This document shows positions 16,651 through 24,941 of a stretch of DNA of 64,000 nucleotides, in pieces. The notes below the pieces were generated by a model. That model searched no databases. It was not told the DNA's origin and saw only the letters and a list, made by a program, of their open reading frames with translations. The position numbers and the translations under genes were made by a program. The DNA is from Bacteroidetes bacterium 2013_40CM_41_45 (GTDB lineage Bacteria; Bacteroidota; Bacteroidia; AKYH767-A; 2013-40CM-41-45): NCBI GenBank assembly GCA_002215675.1, contig NGFH01000011.1:62001-126000 (forward strand), written 5' to 3'. Numbering within the stretch: position 1 is the first letter of the stretch; each line of letters starts with the position of its first letter.

Positions 16651-17589
16651 ATGAATTTTAAGGAACACTTTGGACAGTTGGTCGGAGAATTGTTTTCCAA
16701 GCCGGAACTTTATGAGCAATTGCAGAAGCTTATTGATGAAAGGATTATTCCGCTTTCAGAAACAGGTGTTTCATCGCGTGTTTTTAATCATTGGAAAAAG
16801 GAAAGATTATTAATGGATGACCCCATGCAAGGTAAATGGATTAAACTTAATTTTTATGAATATGTATGGGTAAGAATAATTAAATCTCTTAGGGATTACG
16901 GTTGCTCTATTGAACTTATCAGGAAGGTGAAAAAGATAATGTCGAAGGTATCTGTTATGGATGAAAAAGATTATGACACAGAGGCGATGAAGACAACAAT
17001 AAAAAGAATAAAATCGCTTGACATCAGTGAAGACTATAAAAAAGAAATAATAGAAAGCATTAATGAGAAGGGCTTACATCTATTCATACATGAAAGTGGC
17101 TTTGATTTTCGACTCTTTTATATTTTAACTTTCGCTTGCATCCTGGGAATCGAAAGATGCGGCTTTTTAATAATGGATAACCATGAAATTCTTCCATGGT
17201 TAGGGTATCTGGTTCTTGCAGATAAGAACATCATGGAGTTGTTTTCTGCAACACATATCTATATTTCATTTAACGATTTCATTTTAGAATTTTTGAAAGA
17301 CAAATCGAAAGAAAATTATCTTAATAGATTCTCTTTTTTTACTGAAGAAGAAATTGAAATTCTGAAAGTTCTTCGCTCTAAGGATTTCAAAAGCATTGAG
17401 TTAAGACCTATCAAAACAAAGGATGGGAAAAAATACAGCATAATCAGAGTCACCGATGGTAATTTGCCGCTTCAAACTGAAACTGAAATTACTGATGCAT
17501 TGCGATTAAAAAATTATGAATCAATCACACTTAAGAAAAACGATAATTCAAAAATATATTTTGAAAGACATTATCGCATAAATATATGA
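16651..17589 (+). CDS. MerR-like helix-turn-helix regulator
   Basis: A 312-residue protein. Residues ~35-105 look like a MerR-type winged helix: GVSSRVFNHWKKERLL, a short wing (GKWIKLNFYEYVWVRIIKSL), then the helix pair RDYGCSIELIRKVKKIM. The remaining ~200 residues are mixed helices and strands with no recognised ligand domain. Similar proteins occur beside large serine recombinases in Bacteroidota integrative elements, and here one follows after about 215 bp. A role in controlling the recombinase or element genes is likely but not shown. The direct repeat at 16606-16640, ending 11 bp before the ATG, may be its promoter or operator. Confidence 0.72.
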   Translation: MNFKEHFGQLVGELFSKPELYEQLQKLIDERIIPLSETGVSSRVFNHWKKERLLMDDPMQGKWIKLNFYEYVWVRIIKSLRDYGCSIELIRKVKKIMSKVSVMDEKDYDTEAMKTTIKRIKSLDISEDYKKEIIESINEKGLHLFIHESGFDFRLFYILTFACILGIERCGFLIMDNHEILPWLGYLVLADKNIMELFSATHIYISFNDFILEFLKDKSKENYLNRFSFFTEEEIEILKVLRSKDFKSIELRPIKTKDGKKYSIIRVTDGNLPLQTETEITDALRLKNYESITLKKNDNSKIYFERHYRINI

Positions 17590-17668
17590 GAGCACTGGTA
17601 TACTCAGGCAAATTGTCTTCCCGCGTTCATATTGATAACCTCAAAAGAATGCCGAACAACAATTCAAA

Positions 17669-17836
17669 ATGTTATCCATCGAACGATGTACGCAAATCCT
17701 AAATAGAAATAAAGAAAAATACTCAGAAGAGGAAATAATAAAAATCAGAGAGTTTCTATATCAGCTTGCAAAGGTTGATGTTGAATTCTTTAATCAATCA
17801 AAAAATGAAAAAGGCAATCATTTACACAAGAGTTAG
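17669..17836 (+). CDS. Small acidic/helical protein overlapping the recombinase start
   Basis: 55 residues (MLSIERCTQILNRNKEKYSE through LYQLAKVDVEFFNQSKNEKG). It is predicted to be all-helical, and it overlaps the recombinase start by 32 bp in another frame. Short ORFs of this shape, with (E/K)xxI-x-R-E-F-L-Y-Q-L-A in the second half, commonly precede serine recombinases in this phylum. This comes from memory of such loci, and function is unknown. The overlap suggests translational coupling to the recombinase. Confidence 0.6.
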   Translation: MLSIERCTQILNRNKEKYSEEEIIKIREFLYQLAKVDVEFFNQSKNEKGNHLHKS

Positions 17837-19349
17837 CACGGATGAACAAGCTGATAGAGGATATAGTTTAGGACACCAGGAAGACCAGCTAAGGAAGTAC
17901 TGCGAAGTAAAACAAATTGAAATAGTTGAACACTTTCAAGATGATGCTTCGGCTAAAACCTTTAACAGACCGCAATTCCAAAGGGCTGTTGAGTTTATTC
18001 GCAAGAATAAAAGGCAAGTTGACCATTTGCTTTTCATCAAATGGGACAGATTCTCTCGCAATATCAGCGAGGCATACAAAATGATTGATTCGCTGGCAGC
18101 GTTAGGAGTAGATTGCAATGCTATTGACCAGTGGCTTGACTTAACTATTCCTGAAAATAAGTTGTTGCTTGCAATTTATCTGGCAACACCCGAGATAGAA
18201 AATGACCGCAGATCATTGAATACTCGGGCAGGAATGCGTAAAGCCATGAGAGTAGGCAGATGGGTAAGCACTCCTCCGAAGGGTTACAAAATGGGACGGG
18301 ATGAGCAAAACAAACCTTTGATGTTTGCTACTGCTGACGCTGCTTTTATCAAAGAAGGGTTTGAAATCTATTCAACCGGGCTTTATAGCAAATGTGAAGT
18401 GAGAAAGGTGTTAGAAAAGAAAGGTTTTAAAATGGGCAGGAGTCAATTTTTTGCTACACTCAGAAATCCGCTTTACTACGGCAAAATCTTTATTCCTGCT
18501 TACAAAGACGAAGAAGAGGTTTTGGTGAATGGCTTACATCAGCCAATCATTGACGAAGAATTATTTCACAAGTGCCAACGGGTTGACCAAGGCACAAAAA
18601 GGAATATGCAGAAACCAAACGCAAAAAATGCAGCGCTTCCGCTTCGTGGACATTTGATTTGTAAAGAGTGCGGAAACACTTTGACCGGAAGCGGTTCACT
18701 TGGAAATGGTGGAAAATACTTTTACTACCACTGCCAACACGGATGCAAAGAAAGATTCCGTGCTGATGATGCTCACTCTTCTTTTGAAAACTACATTTCA
18801 AGTTTCAAAGTGGAACCTGAAATTGCTTCTCTTTATTTGGCTGTGATCGAAGATGTTTTCATTAAAGAAGAAGGTGCCAGACAAAGAAAGCTTCAAAAAT
18901 TGGAAGGAGAAATTGCAGGATTCAGAAGCAAGCTGCTAAAGACCGATGATATGTTCATTGCGGGCGATTTGGAGAAGGATAGTTACAAGCGAATGAAAGA
19001 CCATTATTGCGGTGAGATGTCGGCTTTGCAGGAACGTAAAAAGGAGATGGAGGGAATGGATACTGCTTTCAGCCAGTATATGAAATGGGGTTTCAGCTTA
19101 CTTTTGAATTTTCCGGAGTATTATGGTAAAGCTCCTCTTGAAATAAAGCAAAAAATGGTTAGTTCAATATTCCCTGAAAAACTCGTTTTTGAAAATGGTA
19201 CATATCGAACCATTAGAGCTAACGAGGTACTATCGCTACTATGCAGTAATAACAGGGGTTTCAGCAAAAAAACAACTGGACAAGAAATCATTTCTGATAA
19301 CTTGTCCAGTCTGGCTCCCCGGGCTGGACTCGAACCAGCGACCCTCTGA
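17805..19349 (+). CDS. Large serine recombinase (site-specific integrase)
   Basis: 514 residues from the ATG at 17805; the longer frame upstream overlaps the 55-aa ORF and lacks family similarity. A resolvase catalytic domain (IIYTRVSTDEQ with Arg9 and nucleophile Ser11; HLLFIKWDRFSRN) is followed by a recombinase domain (PPKGYKMGRD to EELFHKCQRV), a zinc ribbon (CKECGN ... YYHCQHGC) and a coiled-coil segment (about residues 350-420). It should catalyse integration and excision by serine chemistry. The last ~30 codons run antisense through a tRNA terminator and into the 3' part of tRNA-Asn (SLAPRAGLEPATL). The C-terminus is therefore encoded by what looks like host attachment-site sequence. 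This suggests insertion at the tRNA gene. Confidence 0.92.
   Translation: MKKAIIYTRVSTDEQADRGYSLGHQEDQLRKYCEVKQIEIVEHFQDDASAKTFNRPQFQRAVEFIRKNKRQVDHLLFIKWDRFSRNISEAYKMIDSLAALGVDCNAIDQWLDLTIPENKLLLAIYLATPEIENDRRSLNTRAGMRKAMRVGRWVSTPPKGYKMGRDEQNKPLMFATADAAFIKEGFEIYSTGLYSKCEVRKVLEKKGFKMGRSQFFATLRNPLYYGKIFIPAYKDEEEVLVNGLHQPIIDEELFHKCQRVDQGTKRNMQKPNAKNAALPLRGHLICKECGNTLTGSGSLGNGGKYFYYHCQHGCKERFRADDAHSSFENYISSFKVEPEIASLYLAVIEDVFIKEEGARQRKLQKLEGEIAGFRSKLLKTDDMFIAGDLEKDSYKRMKDHYCGEMSALQERKKEMEGMDTAFSQYMKWGFSLLLNFPEYYGKAPLEIKQKMVSSIFPEKLVFENGTYRTIRANEVLSLLCSNNRGFSKKTTGQEIISDNLSSLAPRAGLEPATL
19265..19310 (-). terminator. Terminator of the tRNA-Asn transcript
   Basis: A 10-bp perfect stem (arms 19275-19284 actggacaag and 19301-19310 cttgtccagt) lies immediately behind the tRNA CCA end on the minus strand and is followed by a T-run (ttgtttttttt). 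It overlaps the 3' end of the recombinase gene on the other strand. Confidence 0.85.
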
Positions 19350-19388
19350 TTAACAGTCAGATGCTCTAACCAGCTGAGCTACCGAGGA
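19312..19388 (-). tRNA. tRNA-Asn (anticodon GTT)
   Basis: 77 nt including an encoded CCA. The acceptor stem pairs tcctcgg with ccgggga, the D-arm is agctcagctggttagagc, the anticodon stem-loop is tctga-ctgttaa-tcaga with GTT in the centre, and the T-arm is gctgg-ttcgagt-ccagc. All conserved positions are present. The recombinase gene overlaps its 3' half in antisense. Confidence 0.96.
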
Positions 19389-19404
19389 ATTTTTTTAAAA
19401 ACCG

Positions 19405-19471
19405 TCCTTAGTTTGGGCTAGCGACCCCTCCGATAGAAATCGGAGTGCTCTGCCAGCTAAGCTGCTAAGGA
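19405..19471 (-). tRNA. Aberrant tRNA-like gene (short T-arm, 8-nt anticodon loop); probable pseudo-tRNA
   Basis: 67 nt. The acceptor stem is a perfect 7 bp (tccttag / ctaagga). The D-arm is normal (gctt-agctggca-gagc) with the conserved GG. The anticodon stem ctccg / cggag encloses 8 nt (atttctat), so no standard anticodon can be assigned. The T-arm is reduced to ggg-tcgctag-ccc without a TTCRA loop, and no CCA is encoded. It lies 16 bp upstream of tRNA-Asn, probably in the same transcript. It could be a decayed tRNA or an unusual functional one; preserved acceptor and anticodon stems argue against advanced decay. Confidence 0.55.
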
Positions 19472-19499
19472 ACAAATCCTTAAAAATTTTGAGGGGACG

Positions 19500-19529
19500 C
19501 AAAAATAATTAATGCTGGCTAAGTTGCAA
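19500..19529 (-). promoter_or_regulatory. Bacteroidota-type promoter of the tRNA pair
   Basis: On the minus strand TTG (19529-19527) is followed after 19 nt by TATTTTTG (19507-19500), matching the phylum consensus TTTG-N17-23-TAnnTTTG. The tRNA-like gene begins 28 nt downstream of the -7 box. Confidence 0.5.
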
Positions 19530-19537
19530 TATATTTG
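19530..19537 (+). promoter_or_regulatory. Candidate -7 box for the PfkB kinase
   Basis: TATATTTG fits TAnnTTTG and lies 17 nt before the ATG at 19555. No good -33 TTTG is visible at the expected spacing, so this is weak. Confidence 0.35.
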
Positions 19538-19554
19538 TCGAAAATCACGTCTTT

Positions 19555-20478
19555 ATGAGTTTACTCGCTGTAGGTACGGTTGCCTTTGATGCCATTGAAA
19601 CCCCCTTTGGCAAAACCGATAAAATTGTAGGAGGAGCAGCCACATATATCTGCCTTTCGGCATCATACTTTACCGATAAGATAAACATGCTCTCCGTAGT
19701 GGGTGACGATTTTCCCAAGGAAACCATTTCGCTTTTTCATAACAAAAAAATTAGGACCGATGGTCTCCAGATTAAAACGGGAGAAAAATCTTTTTTCTGG
19801 TCGGGGAAGTATCATGCTGATATGAACTCGCGCGATACCCTTACTACCGACCTTAATGTTCTTGCTTCGTTCGACCCAGTGATTCCCGAAAGTTACCAGG
19901 ACTGCCAGTACCTTATGCTTGGAAACCTGATGCCACAGGTTCAGCAACAAGTGATGAAACGTTTACGCAAGCGCCCGCAGCTAATTGTGTTAGATACCAT
20001 GAATTTCTGGATGGATACTACATGGAATGAACTGCTCGAAACACTCTCTATGATTGACGTGCTGACTATTAATGATTCAGAGGCAAGGCAACTCACCAAA
20101 GAACATTCGCTTGTTAAAGCTGCAAAAAAAATTTTTGCAATGGGACCAAAATTCCTCGTCATAAAAAAAGGCGAGCATGGCGCGCTGTTGTTCAACCGCA
20201 GCGAAGTCTTTTTTGCTCCTGCACTTCCGCTTGAAGATGTATTTGACCCTACAGGGGCGGGAGACACTTTTGCGGGGGGATTTATCGGCTACCTGGCTCA
20301 AACCGGTGATATTTCTTTCGAGAATATGAAACGTGCTTTAATCTATGGTTCGGCAATGGCATCGTTTTGTGTGGAAAAATTCGGAACAGAAAGATTAGTT
20401 AATCTAAGTCAAAAGGAATTAACCGATAGGGTAAAAGAGTTTGAACGCCTGGTCAGGTTTAACATTAATTCTAATTAG
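19555..20478 (+). CDS. PfkB-family carbohydrate/nucleoside kinase
   Basis: A 307-residue protein of the ribokinase fold. It has the N-terminal glycine pair region (KIVGGAATY) that binds the sugar-like substrate, and the C-terminal signature DPTGAGDTFAGGFIGYL with the anion-hole GAGD and catalytic Asp of the family. The family phosphorylates a hydroxymethyl group of sugars or nucleosides with ATP. The substrate is not evident; Bacteroidota proteins of this type are usually annotated simply as PfkB, sugar or adenosine kinase. It is monocistronic: a tRNA pair lies divergently upstream and a terminator follows. The cytoplasmic location follows from the lack of a signal sequence. Confidence 0.88.
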   Translation: MSLLAVGTVAFDAIETPFGKTDKIVGGAATYICLSASYFTDKINMLSVVGDDFPKETISLFHNKKIRTDGLQIKTGEKSFFWSGKYHADMNSRDTLTTDLNVLASFDPVIPESYQDCQYLMLGNLMPQVQQQVMKRLRKRPQLIVLDTMNFWMDTTWNELLETLSMIDVLTINDSEARQLTKEHSLVKAAKKIFAMGPKFLVIKKGEHGALLFNRSEVFFAPALPLEDVFDPTGAGDTFAGGFIGYLAQTGDISFENMKRALIYGSAMASFCVEKFGTERLVNLSQKELTDRVKEFERLVRFNINSN

Positions 20479-20567
20479 CCAGTCACTGGTATAAGCGCTT
20501 AAATTTCTCATTTCTCAGTCAATGGACGGATCCTTATCCGAAAGACAGAGGAGAATTAGGAAAAAAG

Positions 20568-20609
20568 TGGCAGATTCATGCGTCTCTGACGCAACCAATC
20601 TGCCATTTT
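20568..20609 (+). terminator. Terminator after the PfkB kinase
   Basis: Outer stem tggcagatt (20568-20576) / aatctgcca (20597-20605) encloses an inner stem tgcgtc / gacgca, followed by tttt. A two-level hairpin about 90 bp after the stop. Confidence 0.65.
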
Positions 20610-20748
20610 AACCCTCATAATAGTATCTGAATTTTGTTATTCCGAACGAAGTGAGAAATCTGTATCTATCATGGTATTATGCATTTAATCTACTTAATTC
20701 TTCGTTTTTCTAATAATGGCATGATATTTATCCTTCATGTTGTTCGAA

Positions 20749-20756
20749 TATCTTTG
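20749..20756 (+). promoter_or_regulatory. Candidate -7 box upstream of the lipoprotein operon
   Basis: TATCTTTG fits TAnnTTTG exactly and ends 11 nt before the ATG at 20768, which would give a very short leader. The -33 element is not clear. Confidence 0.4.
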
Positions 20757-20767
20757 TAAAACATTTT

Positions 20768-21142
20768 ATGCTGAGAAGGACTTTTCCCGCACTGGTTATT
20801 GCTGTAATTTTATATTCTTCCTGCAGCAAGGATGCCATCGCTCCTAAATATGATTTTACAGTTCCTTCAGGGTGTGTTGTGAATTCGGTAAGGTACTCAC
20901 CTGATATAAAATTAATCATCGGCAAAAAATGTGCATATAGCGGATGTCATTTTCCTGGTGAGAGCAACTATGATTTCACTCAATATGCAGTTGTAGCCGA
21001 ACGAATCCGTTCAGGAAGATTTACTGAAAGAATTTTTTTGCCGGCATCTCATCCCCTTCATATGCCGGTGGGGACAGATATGGATCCGTGTGACTTTGCC
21101 AAACTAATGACTTGGATTAATAACGGATTTCCCGAAAACTAA
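20768..21142 (+). CDS. Small lipoprotein with a CX4CH heme-like motif
   Basis: A 124-residue protein with a lipoprotein signal: a hydrophobic stretch then LYSSCS, with Cys as the likely lipidated residue. Past the signal, KKCAYSGCHFPG resembles the CATSGCH motif of cytochrome-c-like Bacteroidota lipoproteins, in which the spacing is C-x4-C-H rather than CxxCH. A distal methionine region (HMPVGTDM) could supply an axial ligand. Heme binding is inferred. It is followed after 5 bp by a YceI protein and then a DUF5777 protein, an arrangement I have seen in this phylum, suggesting a joint envelope or redox role. Confidence 0.7.
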   Translation: MLRRTFPALVIAVILYSSCSKDAIAPKYDFTVPSGCVVNSVRYSPDIKLIIGKKCAYSGCHFPGESNYDFTQYAVVAERIRSGRFTERIFLPASHPLHMPVGTDMDPCDFAKLMTWINNGFPEN

Positions 21143-21147
21143 TCGGC

Positions 21148-21696
21148 ATGAAAAAAATATTTCTGATTCTTTTGCTCATTGCTTCTGCTTACATAGGGAG
21201 AGCGCAGCTGTATACCTGTAATGAAGGCACGGTTTCATTTTTTTCTGAAGCTCCTTTGGAAAATATTGCAGCCACAACAGACAAGGTGAGTTCATTTTTA
21301 AATACAGCTACCAATGAAGTGATATTTGTAATTCATATTCGCGGGTTCACCTTTGAAAAGGATTTGATGAAGGAGCACTTCAACGAAAAATATATGGAGA
21401 GCGACAAATATCCGACCTCGACATTCAAAGGAAAAATTAATGAGCAGGTTGACTATACAAAAGATGGAACGTATAATGTAACTGCCACCGGAATGCTTAA
21501 CCTTCACGGCGTGGAACGTGAAATAAATGCGGCCGGAACGGTTACAGTTGACAAGGAAAAAATAAATGTGAAAAGTGATTTCCGTATTCCGCTCAAAGGA
21601 TTTAATATTACCGTTCCCAAGCTGGTCTTTGAGAATATTGCGGAAGTAATTTCTATAAAAGTCAATACAAACTATATCCCGTATAAAAAGAAATGA
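21148..21696 (+). CDS. YceI-family periplasmic lipid-binding-like protein
   Basis: A 182-residue protein with a signal peptide (cut after RAQ). The lipocalin-like YceI fold is indicated by HFNEKYMESDKYPTSTFKG, the LNLHGVEREI strand pair and the late FRIPLKGFNI segment. The family binds isoprenoid or amide lipids in the periplasm, but the ligand is unknown here. The start is 5 bp after the lipoprotein stop, and the last bases overlap the start of the next gene (ATGA), so the three genes form one operon. Confidence 0.85.
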   Translation: MKKIFLILLLIASAYIGRAQLYTCNEGTVSFFSEAPLENIAATTDKVSSFLNTATNEVIFVIHIRGFTFEKDLMKEHFNEKYMESDKYPTSTFKGKINEQVDYTKDGTYNVTATGMLNLHGVEREINAAGTVTVDKEKINVKSDFRIPLKGFNITVPKLVFENIAEVISIKVNTNYIPYKKK

Positions 21697-22586
21697 TAAA
21701 AAAATTACTCGCGTTTTCCTTCCTGGTTTTTCTATCGTTTGCTCCGAAAGCGCAGGACAGTTTGTGGACATTGTTACAGTCGCAGACGGCGGGAGAAAAT
21801 GAAAAAGTCATTGCAACTTTTAAGTCAACAAAAATTATAAGCGCACAAAGCAACGAAACTCTAAAGAAGCGTAACCTTGATTTCCGGGTAGCCCACCTCT
21901 TTGGAAATATGGGTAATGCAAGCGGGGGAGGAGTTCACACCTTATACGGATTAGACCAGTCAAATGATATCCGCATCGCTTTTGACTACGGAATAACAGA
22001 TCGCTTGATGGTAAGTGTGGGAAGAAATAAAAGGCAGGAGAATTTATCCGGTGCTGCTAAGTTTCGCGTTTTGGAGCAAACCATGGATGACAAAGTTCCA
22101 CTTGCGATAACCATATATGGTAATGCCGCCTTCACTCCCAAAAGCGACCCGGAAAATATTTACGTTCCGGCCGCAAGAAGAATGAGCTATTGTGCCCAGG
22201 CGATTTTGGCTAGGAAATTTTCTTCAAGATTTTCATTAGAAGCTCTTGGCTCATTCATTCACCGTAACCTGGTTGACTTAAGAATAAATCCAACAGATAA
22301 AAACGATTTGGTTTCTCTTGGCTTTGGCGGCAGGTTCAAATTCACTCACAGTGTTGGTGTCATTGCCGATTACTTTTACAATTTCAGAGATGAAAGCACA
22401 GGAATCAAGATGTATAACCCATTGTCTGCCGGGATAGAAATTGAAACAGGCGGCCACGTTTTCAGCATCATGTTTACTAATGCTGTAGGGTTGCTTGAAA
22501 ACGATTTTATTCCTAATACACCGGATAGCTGGAGCAATGGAGGATATAAATTTAGCTTTAATATCTCGCGTATCTTTAAACTATGA
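21693..22586 (+). CDS. DUF5777-family beta-barrel protein
   Basis: A 297-residue protein with a signal peptide (LLAFSFLVFLSFAPKAQ). The rest is made of alternating amphipathic strands typical of an outer-membrane barrel, with the DUF5777-like features RVAHLFGNMGNASGGG, LYGLDQSNDIRIAFDYGITD and the aromatic C-terminal strand (YKFSFNISRIFKL). Function is unknown; genes of this family often sit behind YceI and cytochrome-like lipoproteins, as here. The start overlaps the YceI stop by 4 bp, and its stop overlaps the next start by 4 bp. Confidence 0.82.
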   Translation: MIKKLLAFSFLVFLSFAPKAQDSLWTLLQSQTAGENEKVIATFKSTKIISAQSNETLKKRNLDFRVAHLFGNMGNASGGGVHTLYGLDQSNDIRIAFDYGITDRLMVSVGRNKRQENLSGAAKFRVLEQTMDDKVPLAITIYGNAAFTPKSDPENIYVPAARRMSYCAQAILARKFSSRFSLEALGSFIHRNLVDLRINPTDKNDLVSLGFGGRFKFTHSVGVIADYFYNFRDESTGIKMYNPLSAGIEIETGGHVFSIMFTNAVGLLENDFIPNTPDSWSNGGYKFSFNISRIFKL

Positions 22587-23359
22587 GCTTCGGATTTTAT
22601 TATGCTGCTCTTAAAATTCTTTCAGGGTTTCTGATTCAGTCAGACAATTTTTTCCTTAAGCCGCATCAGTTAAAACCTATTAACAGCGAGCCCATATTGC
22701 TGAGGCCTGAACAACCCGTTTGGGTGCTTGTTTTTTTGCTTGCCGTTATTGCATTGCTTATGGGAATACGGATTTTTTACCGCAAAAGTTTTTCGGAACT
22801 GGTAAGCGCATTTTTCAGCTTCCGGTATAGCAGTCAGCTGGTTCGGGACGATAATATTTTGCTGCAGCGAACTTCTATTATTCTTTCCATCATTTTCAAT
22901 CTTACTCTTGCATTGTTTTTGTATCAGGCGCTTACTGCATTGAAATGGAACCTGCCTTTTGCTGCAGAGGGGTTTAGAGCATACATTTTTTTTGCACTGC
23001 TTATTTCTGCCATCTACGCCTTTAAATTAATCATTCTTAAAATAGCCGGTTTTGTTTTTGATATCACACAGGAAATGGAAACCTACGTTTTTACTGTATT
23101 TCTAACAAATAACATGTTCGGGTTGTTGCTTCTGCCGGTTGTAGTTATAAACTTTCTGTATCCTTCTTTTATTATTTCGCAATTCACAGGCGTTGCGGTT
23201 TTATGCATAGCCGGTATCTTCTTTCTTTATCGCCTCATTCGCGGGGTTTTAATAAGCCGTGAGTCGCCACAGTATTCACCCGTTTATTTATTTTTTTACC
23301 TTTGCGCCCTTGAAATTGCCCCCTTGCTGGTGCTGGTCAAAGTATTGATACCGCATTAG
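22583..23359 (+). CDS. DUF4271 integral membrane protein
   Basis: A 258-residue protein with about seven hydrophobic helices (for instance WVLVFLLAVIALLMGI, ISAIYAFKLIILKIAGF, LLLLPVVVINFLYPSFI). It is the DUF4271 protein that in Bacteroidota regularly precedes hemD. Its function is unknown. The start overlaps the DUF5777 stop by 4 bp (ATGA), and a hemD gene follows after about 60 bp. Confidence 0.85.
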   Translation: MSFGFYYAALKILSGFLIQSDNFFLKPHQLKPINSEPILLRPEQPVWVLVFLLAVIALLMGIRIFYRKSFSELVSAFFSFRYSSQLVRDDNILLQRTSIILSIIFNLTLALFLYQALTALKWNLPFAAEGFRAYIFFALLISAIYAFKLIILKIAGFVFDITQEMETYVFTVFLTNNMFGLLLLPVVVINFLYPSFIISQFTGVAVLCIAGIFFLYRLIRGVLISRESPQYSPVYLFFYLCALEIAPLLVLVKVLIPH

Positions 23360-23422
23360 TACAAGCGTTCTCTCATGTTTGGGGCCTGACAAAATAAACT
23401 GGAAACCAAAAAATTCTGAGCG

Positions 23423-24166
23423 TTGAGAGTAAAAAATATCCTGATAACCCAGCCCAAACCTGAGACAGACAAATCCCCTTACTTCGACCTTGCAAAAAAA
23501 TTCAATGTAAAAATTGATTTTTGCCCGTTTATTAAGGTCGAACCTATTGCTGCAAAAGATTTCAGGCAGGAAAAAATCAATATTTATGATTATACATCGG
23601 TAATTTTTACCAGCCGCAATGCTATAGACCAGTTTTTCAGGATGTGTGGTGAAATGAGAATGTCTCCGCCGGAGAGCATGAAATATTTCTGCCTTTCAGA
23701 CTCCATCGCATACTACCTTCAGAAATATGTGGTGTTTCGCAAGCGGAAAATTTTCTTCGGCAGGCAAACCATTGAAGACCTTATTGAAATAATGAACAGG
23801 CATAACGGAGAAAAATTTCTTGTTCCATCGGCAGATATTCAGAAGCAACGCATCAACGAAGTTCTGGAAGAGAATAATATAAAATTCAAGCGGGCGGTCA
23901 TGTATAAAACCGTATGCAGCGAACTGGGGACCATCAATATTTACAATTACGATATCCTGGTATTCTTTAGCCCGCTCGATGTAAAATCATTGATACGAAA
24001 CTTTCCGAAGTTTAAGCAAAATAACACCCGCATCGCTGCATTCGGGCCTACTGTTTCTAAAGCCGTTAGCGGCGCCCGCCTGCGCCTCGATATCCTAGCG
24101 CCCATGCCTGGGGCTCCCTCCATGCCTATGGTGCTGGCGCAGTATCTTAAGAAGGTTAACAAGTAG
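23423..24166 (+). CDS. hemD: Uroporphyrinogen-III synthase
   Basis: A 247-residue protein. A stop codon lies two codons upstream and no ATG precedes the conserved N-terminus, so TTG at 23423 is the only plausible start (RVKNILITQPKPE). Typical HemD features are the N-terminal strand with ITQP, SVIFTSRNAIDQFF, KFLVPSADIQ, the strand-turn VMYKTV and the C-terminal AAFGPTVSKAV. It closes hydroxymethylbilane to uroporphyrinogen III in tetrapyrrole synthesis. HemD sequences are poorly conserved, but its place between DUF4271 and rnpA supports the call. Confidence 0.87.
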   Translation: MRVKNILITQPKPETDKSPYFDLAKKFNVKIDFCPFIKVEPIAAKDFRQEKINIYDYTSVIFTSRNAIDQFFRMCGEMRMSPPESMKYFCLSDSIAYYLQKYVVFRKRKIFFGRQTIEDLIEIMNRHNGEKFLVPSADIQKQRINEVLEENNIKFKRAVMYKTVCSELGTINIYNYDILVFFSPLDVKSLIRNFPKFKQNNTRIAAFGPTVSKAVSGARLRLDILAPMPGAPSMPMVLAQYLKKVNK

Positions 24167-24181
24167 TTTTTAGTTGCCATA

Positions 24182-24562
24182 ATGCAAACGCTGACGAAAG
24201 CCGAGCGGCTGCGCAGCCGTAAAACCATTTCGCTTCTTTTCGAAAAAGGAAAAGCCATCAGCATTCATCCTGTAAAAATGGTGTGGATGCAAACGGCAAA
24301 TAAAGAAGGTGTCATTCTTCAGTTCGGAGTTACAGTTCCGAAAAAGAATTTCAAAAGAGCGGTAGACAGAAACCGGCTAAAACGGCAGATGCGCGAAGCC
24401 ATGAGAAAGAATAAATTGCAGCTAAAAAATTTTCTTGAAGAAAAAAACAAACCCTGTGCATTACTTCTCGTATTTACGGGTAAAGAAGCTGTTCCATACA
24501 AGGAAATAGAGGATAAAATAATTGTAATTTTGCAACGTTTTATTTCCGGCTTCTCAAATTAA
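24182..24562 (+). CDS. rnpA: Ribonuclease P protein component
   Basis: A 126-residue basic protein with the family motif FGVTVPKKNFKRAVDRNRLKRQMREAMR, containing the RNR-type helix that binds P RNA and the pre-tRNA leader. It begins LTKAERLRSRKTISLLFEKG, as usual. It assists the RNase P ribozyme in tRNA 5' maturation. It sits 15 bp after hemD and 3 bp before yidD; rnpA-yidD adjacency is widely conserved. Confidence 0.95.
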   Translation: MQTLTKAERLRSRKTISLLFEKGKAISIHPVKMVWMQTANKEGVILQFGVTVPKKNFKRAVDRNRLKRQMREAMRKNKLQLKNFLEEKNKPCALLLVFTGKEAVPYKEIEDKIIVILQRFISGFSN

Positions 24563-24565
24563 ATA

Positions 24566-24775
24566 ATGTCTAAAATTTTTATTCTGTTTATTAAGTTTTA
24601 CCAGTCAGCCATATCTCCAATGCTTAGGCCGGCGTGCCGTTTCACGCCTTCGTGTTCGCAGTATGGCATTGAAGCCATTTCAAGGCATGGTGCAATAAAA
24701 GGGGGCTGGCTTATGTTGAAAAGAATTGCCTCGTGCCACCCCTGGGGAAGGCATGGTCATGACCCGGTGCCATGA
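24566..24775 (+). CDS. yidD: Membrane protein insertion efficiency factor YidD
   Basis: A 69-residue protein with the complete family signature: [20 protein letters not shown], then [18 protein letters not shown] and the ending [13 protein letters not shown]. The N-terminal amphipathic helix associates with the inner membrane. It is linked to YidC-dependent insertion. The start is 3 bp after rnpA. Confidence 0.95.
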   Translation: MSKIFILFIKFYQSAISPMLRPACRFTPSCSQYGIEAISRHGAIKGGWLMLKRIASCHPWGRHGHDPVP

Positions 24776-24941
24776 AAGGAAATGGTTATATGTTATGCGT
24801 TATATGTTATTAGGAAAAAAATTCGACAAATTTTAGGACAATCGTAAAGCGTATAACTAATAACTTATAACATACACCCTCTTCACTCTTAATACATCCG
24901 TTTATCGCCATATTTAACTTTCCAAACTAATTTACGCACTA

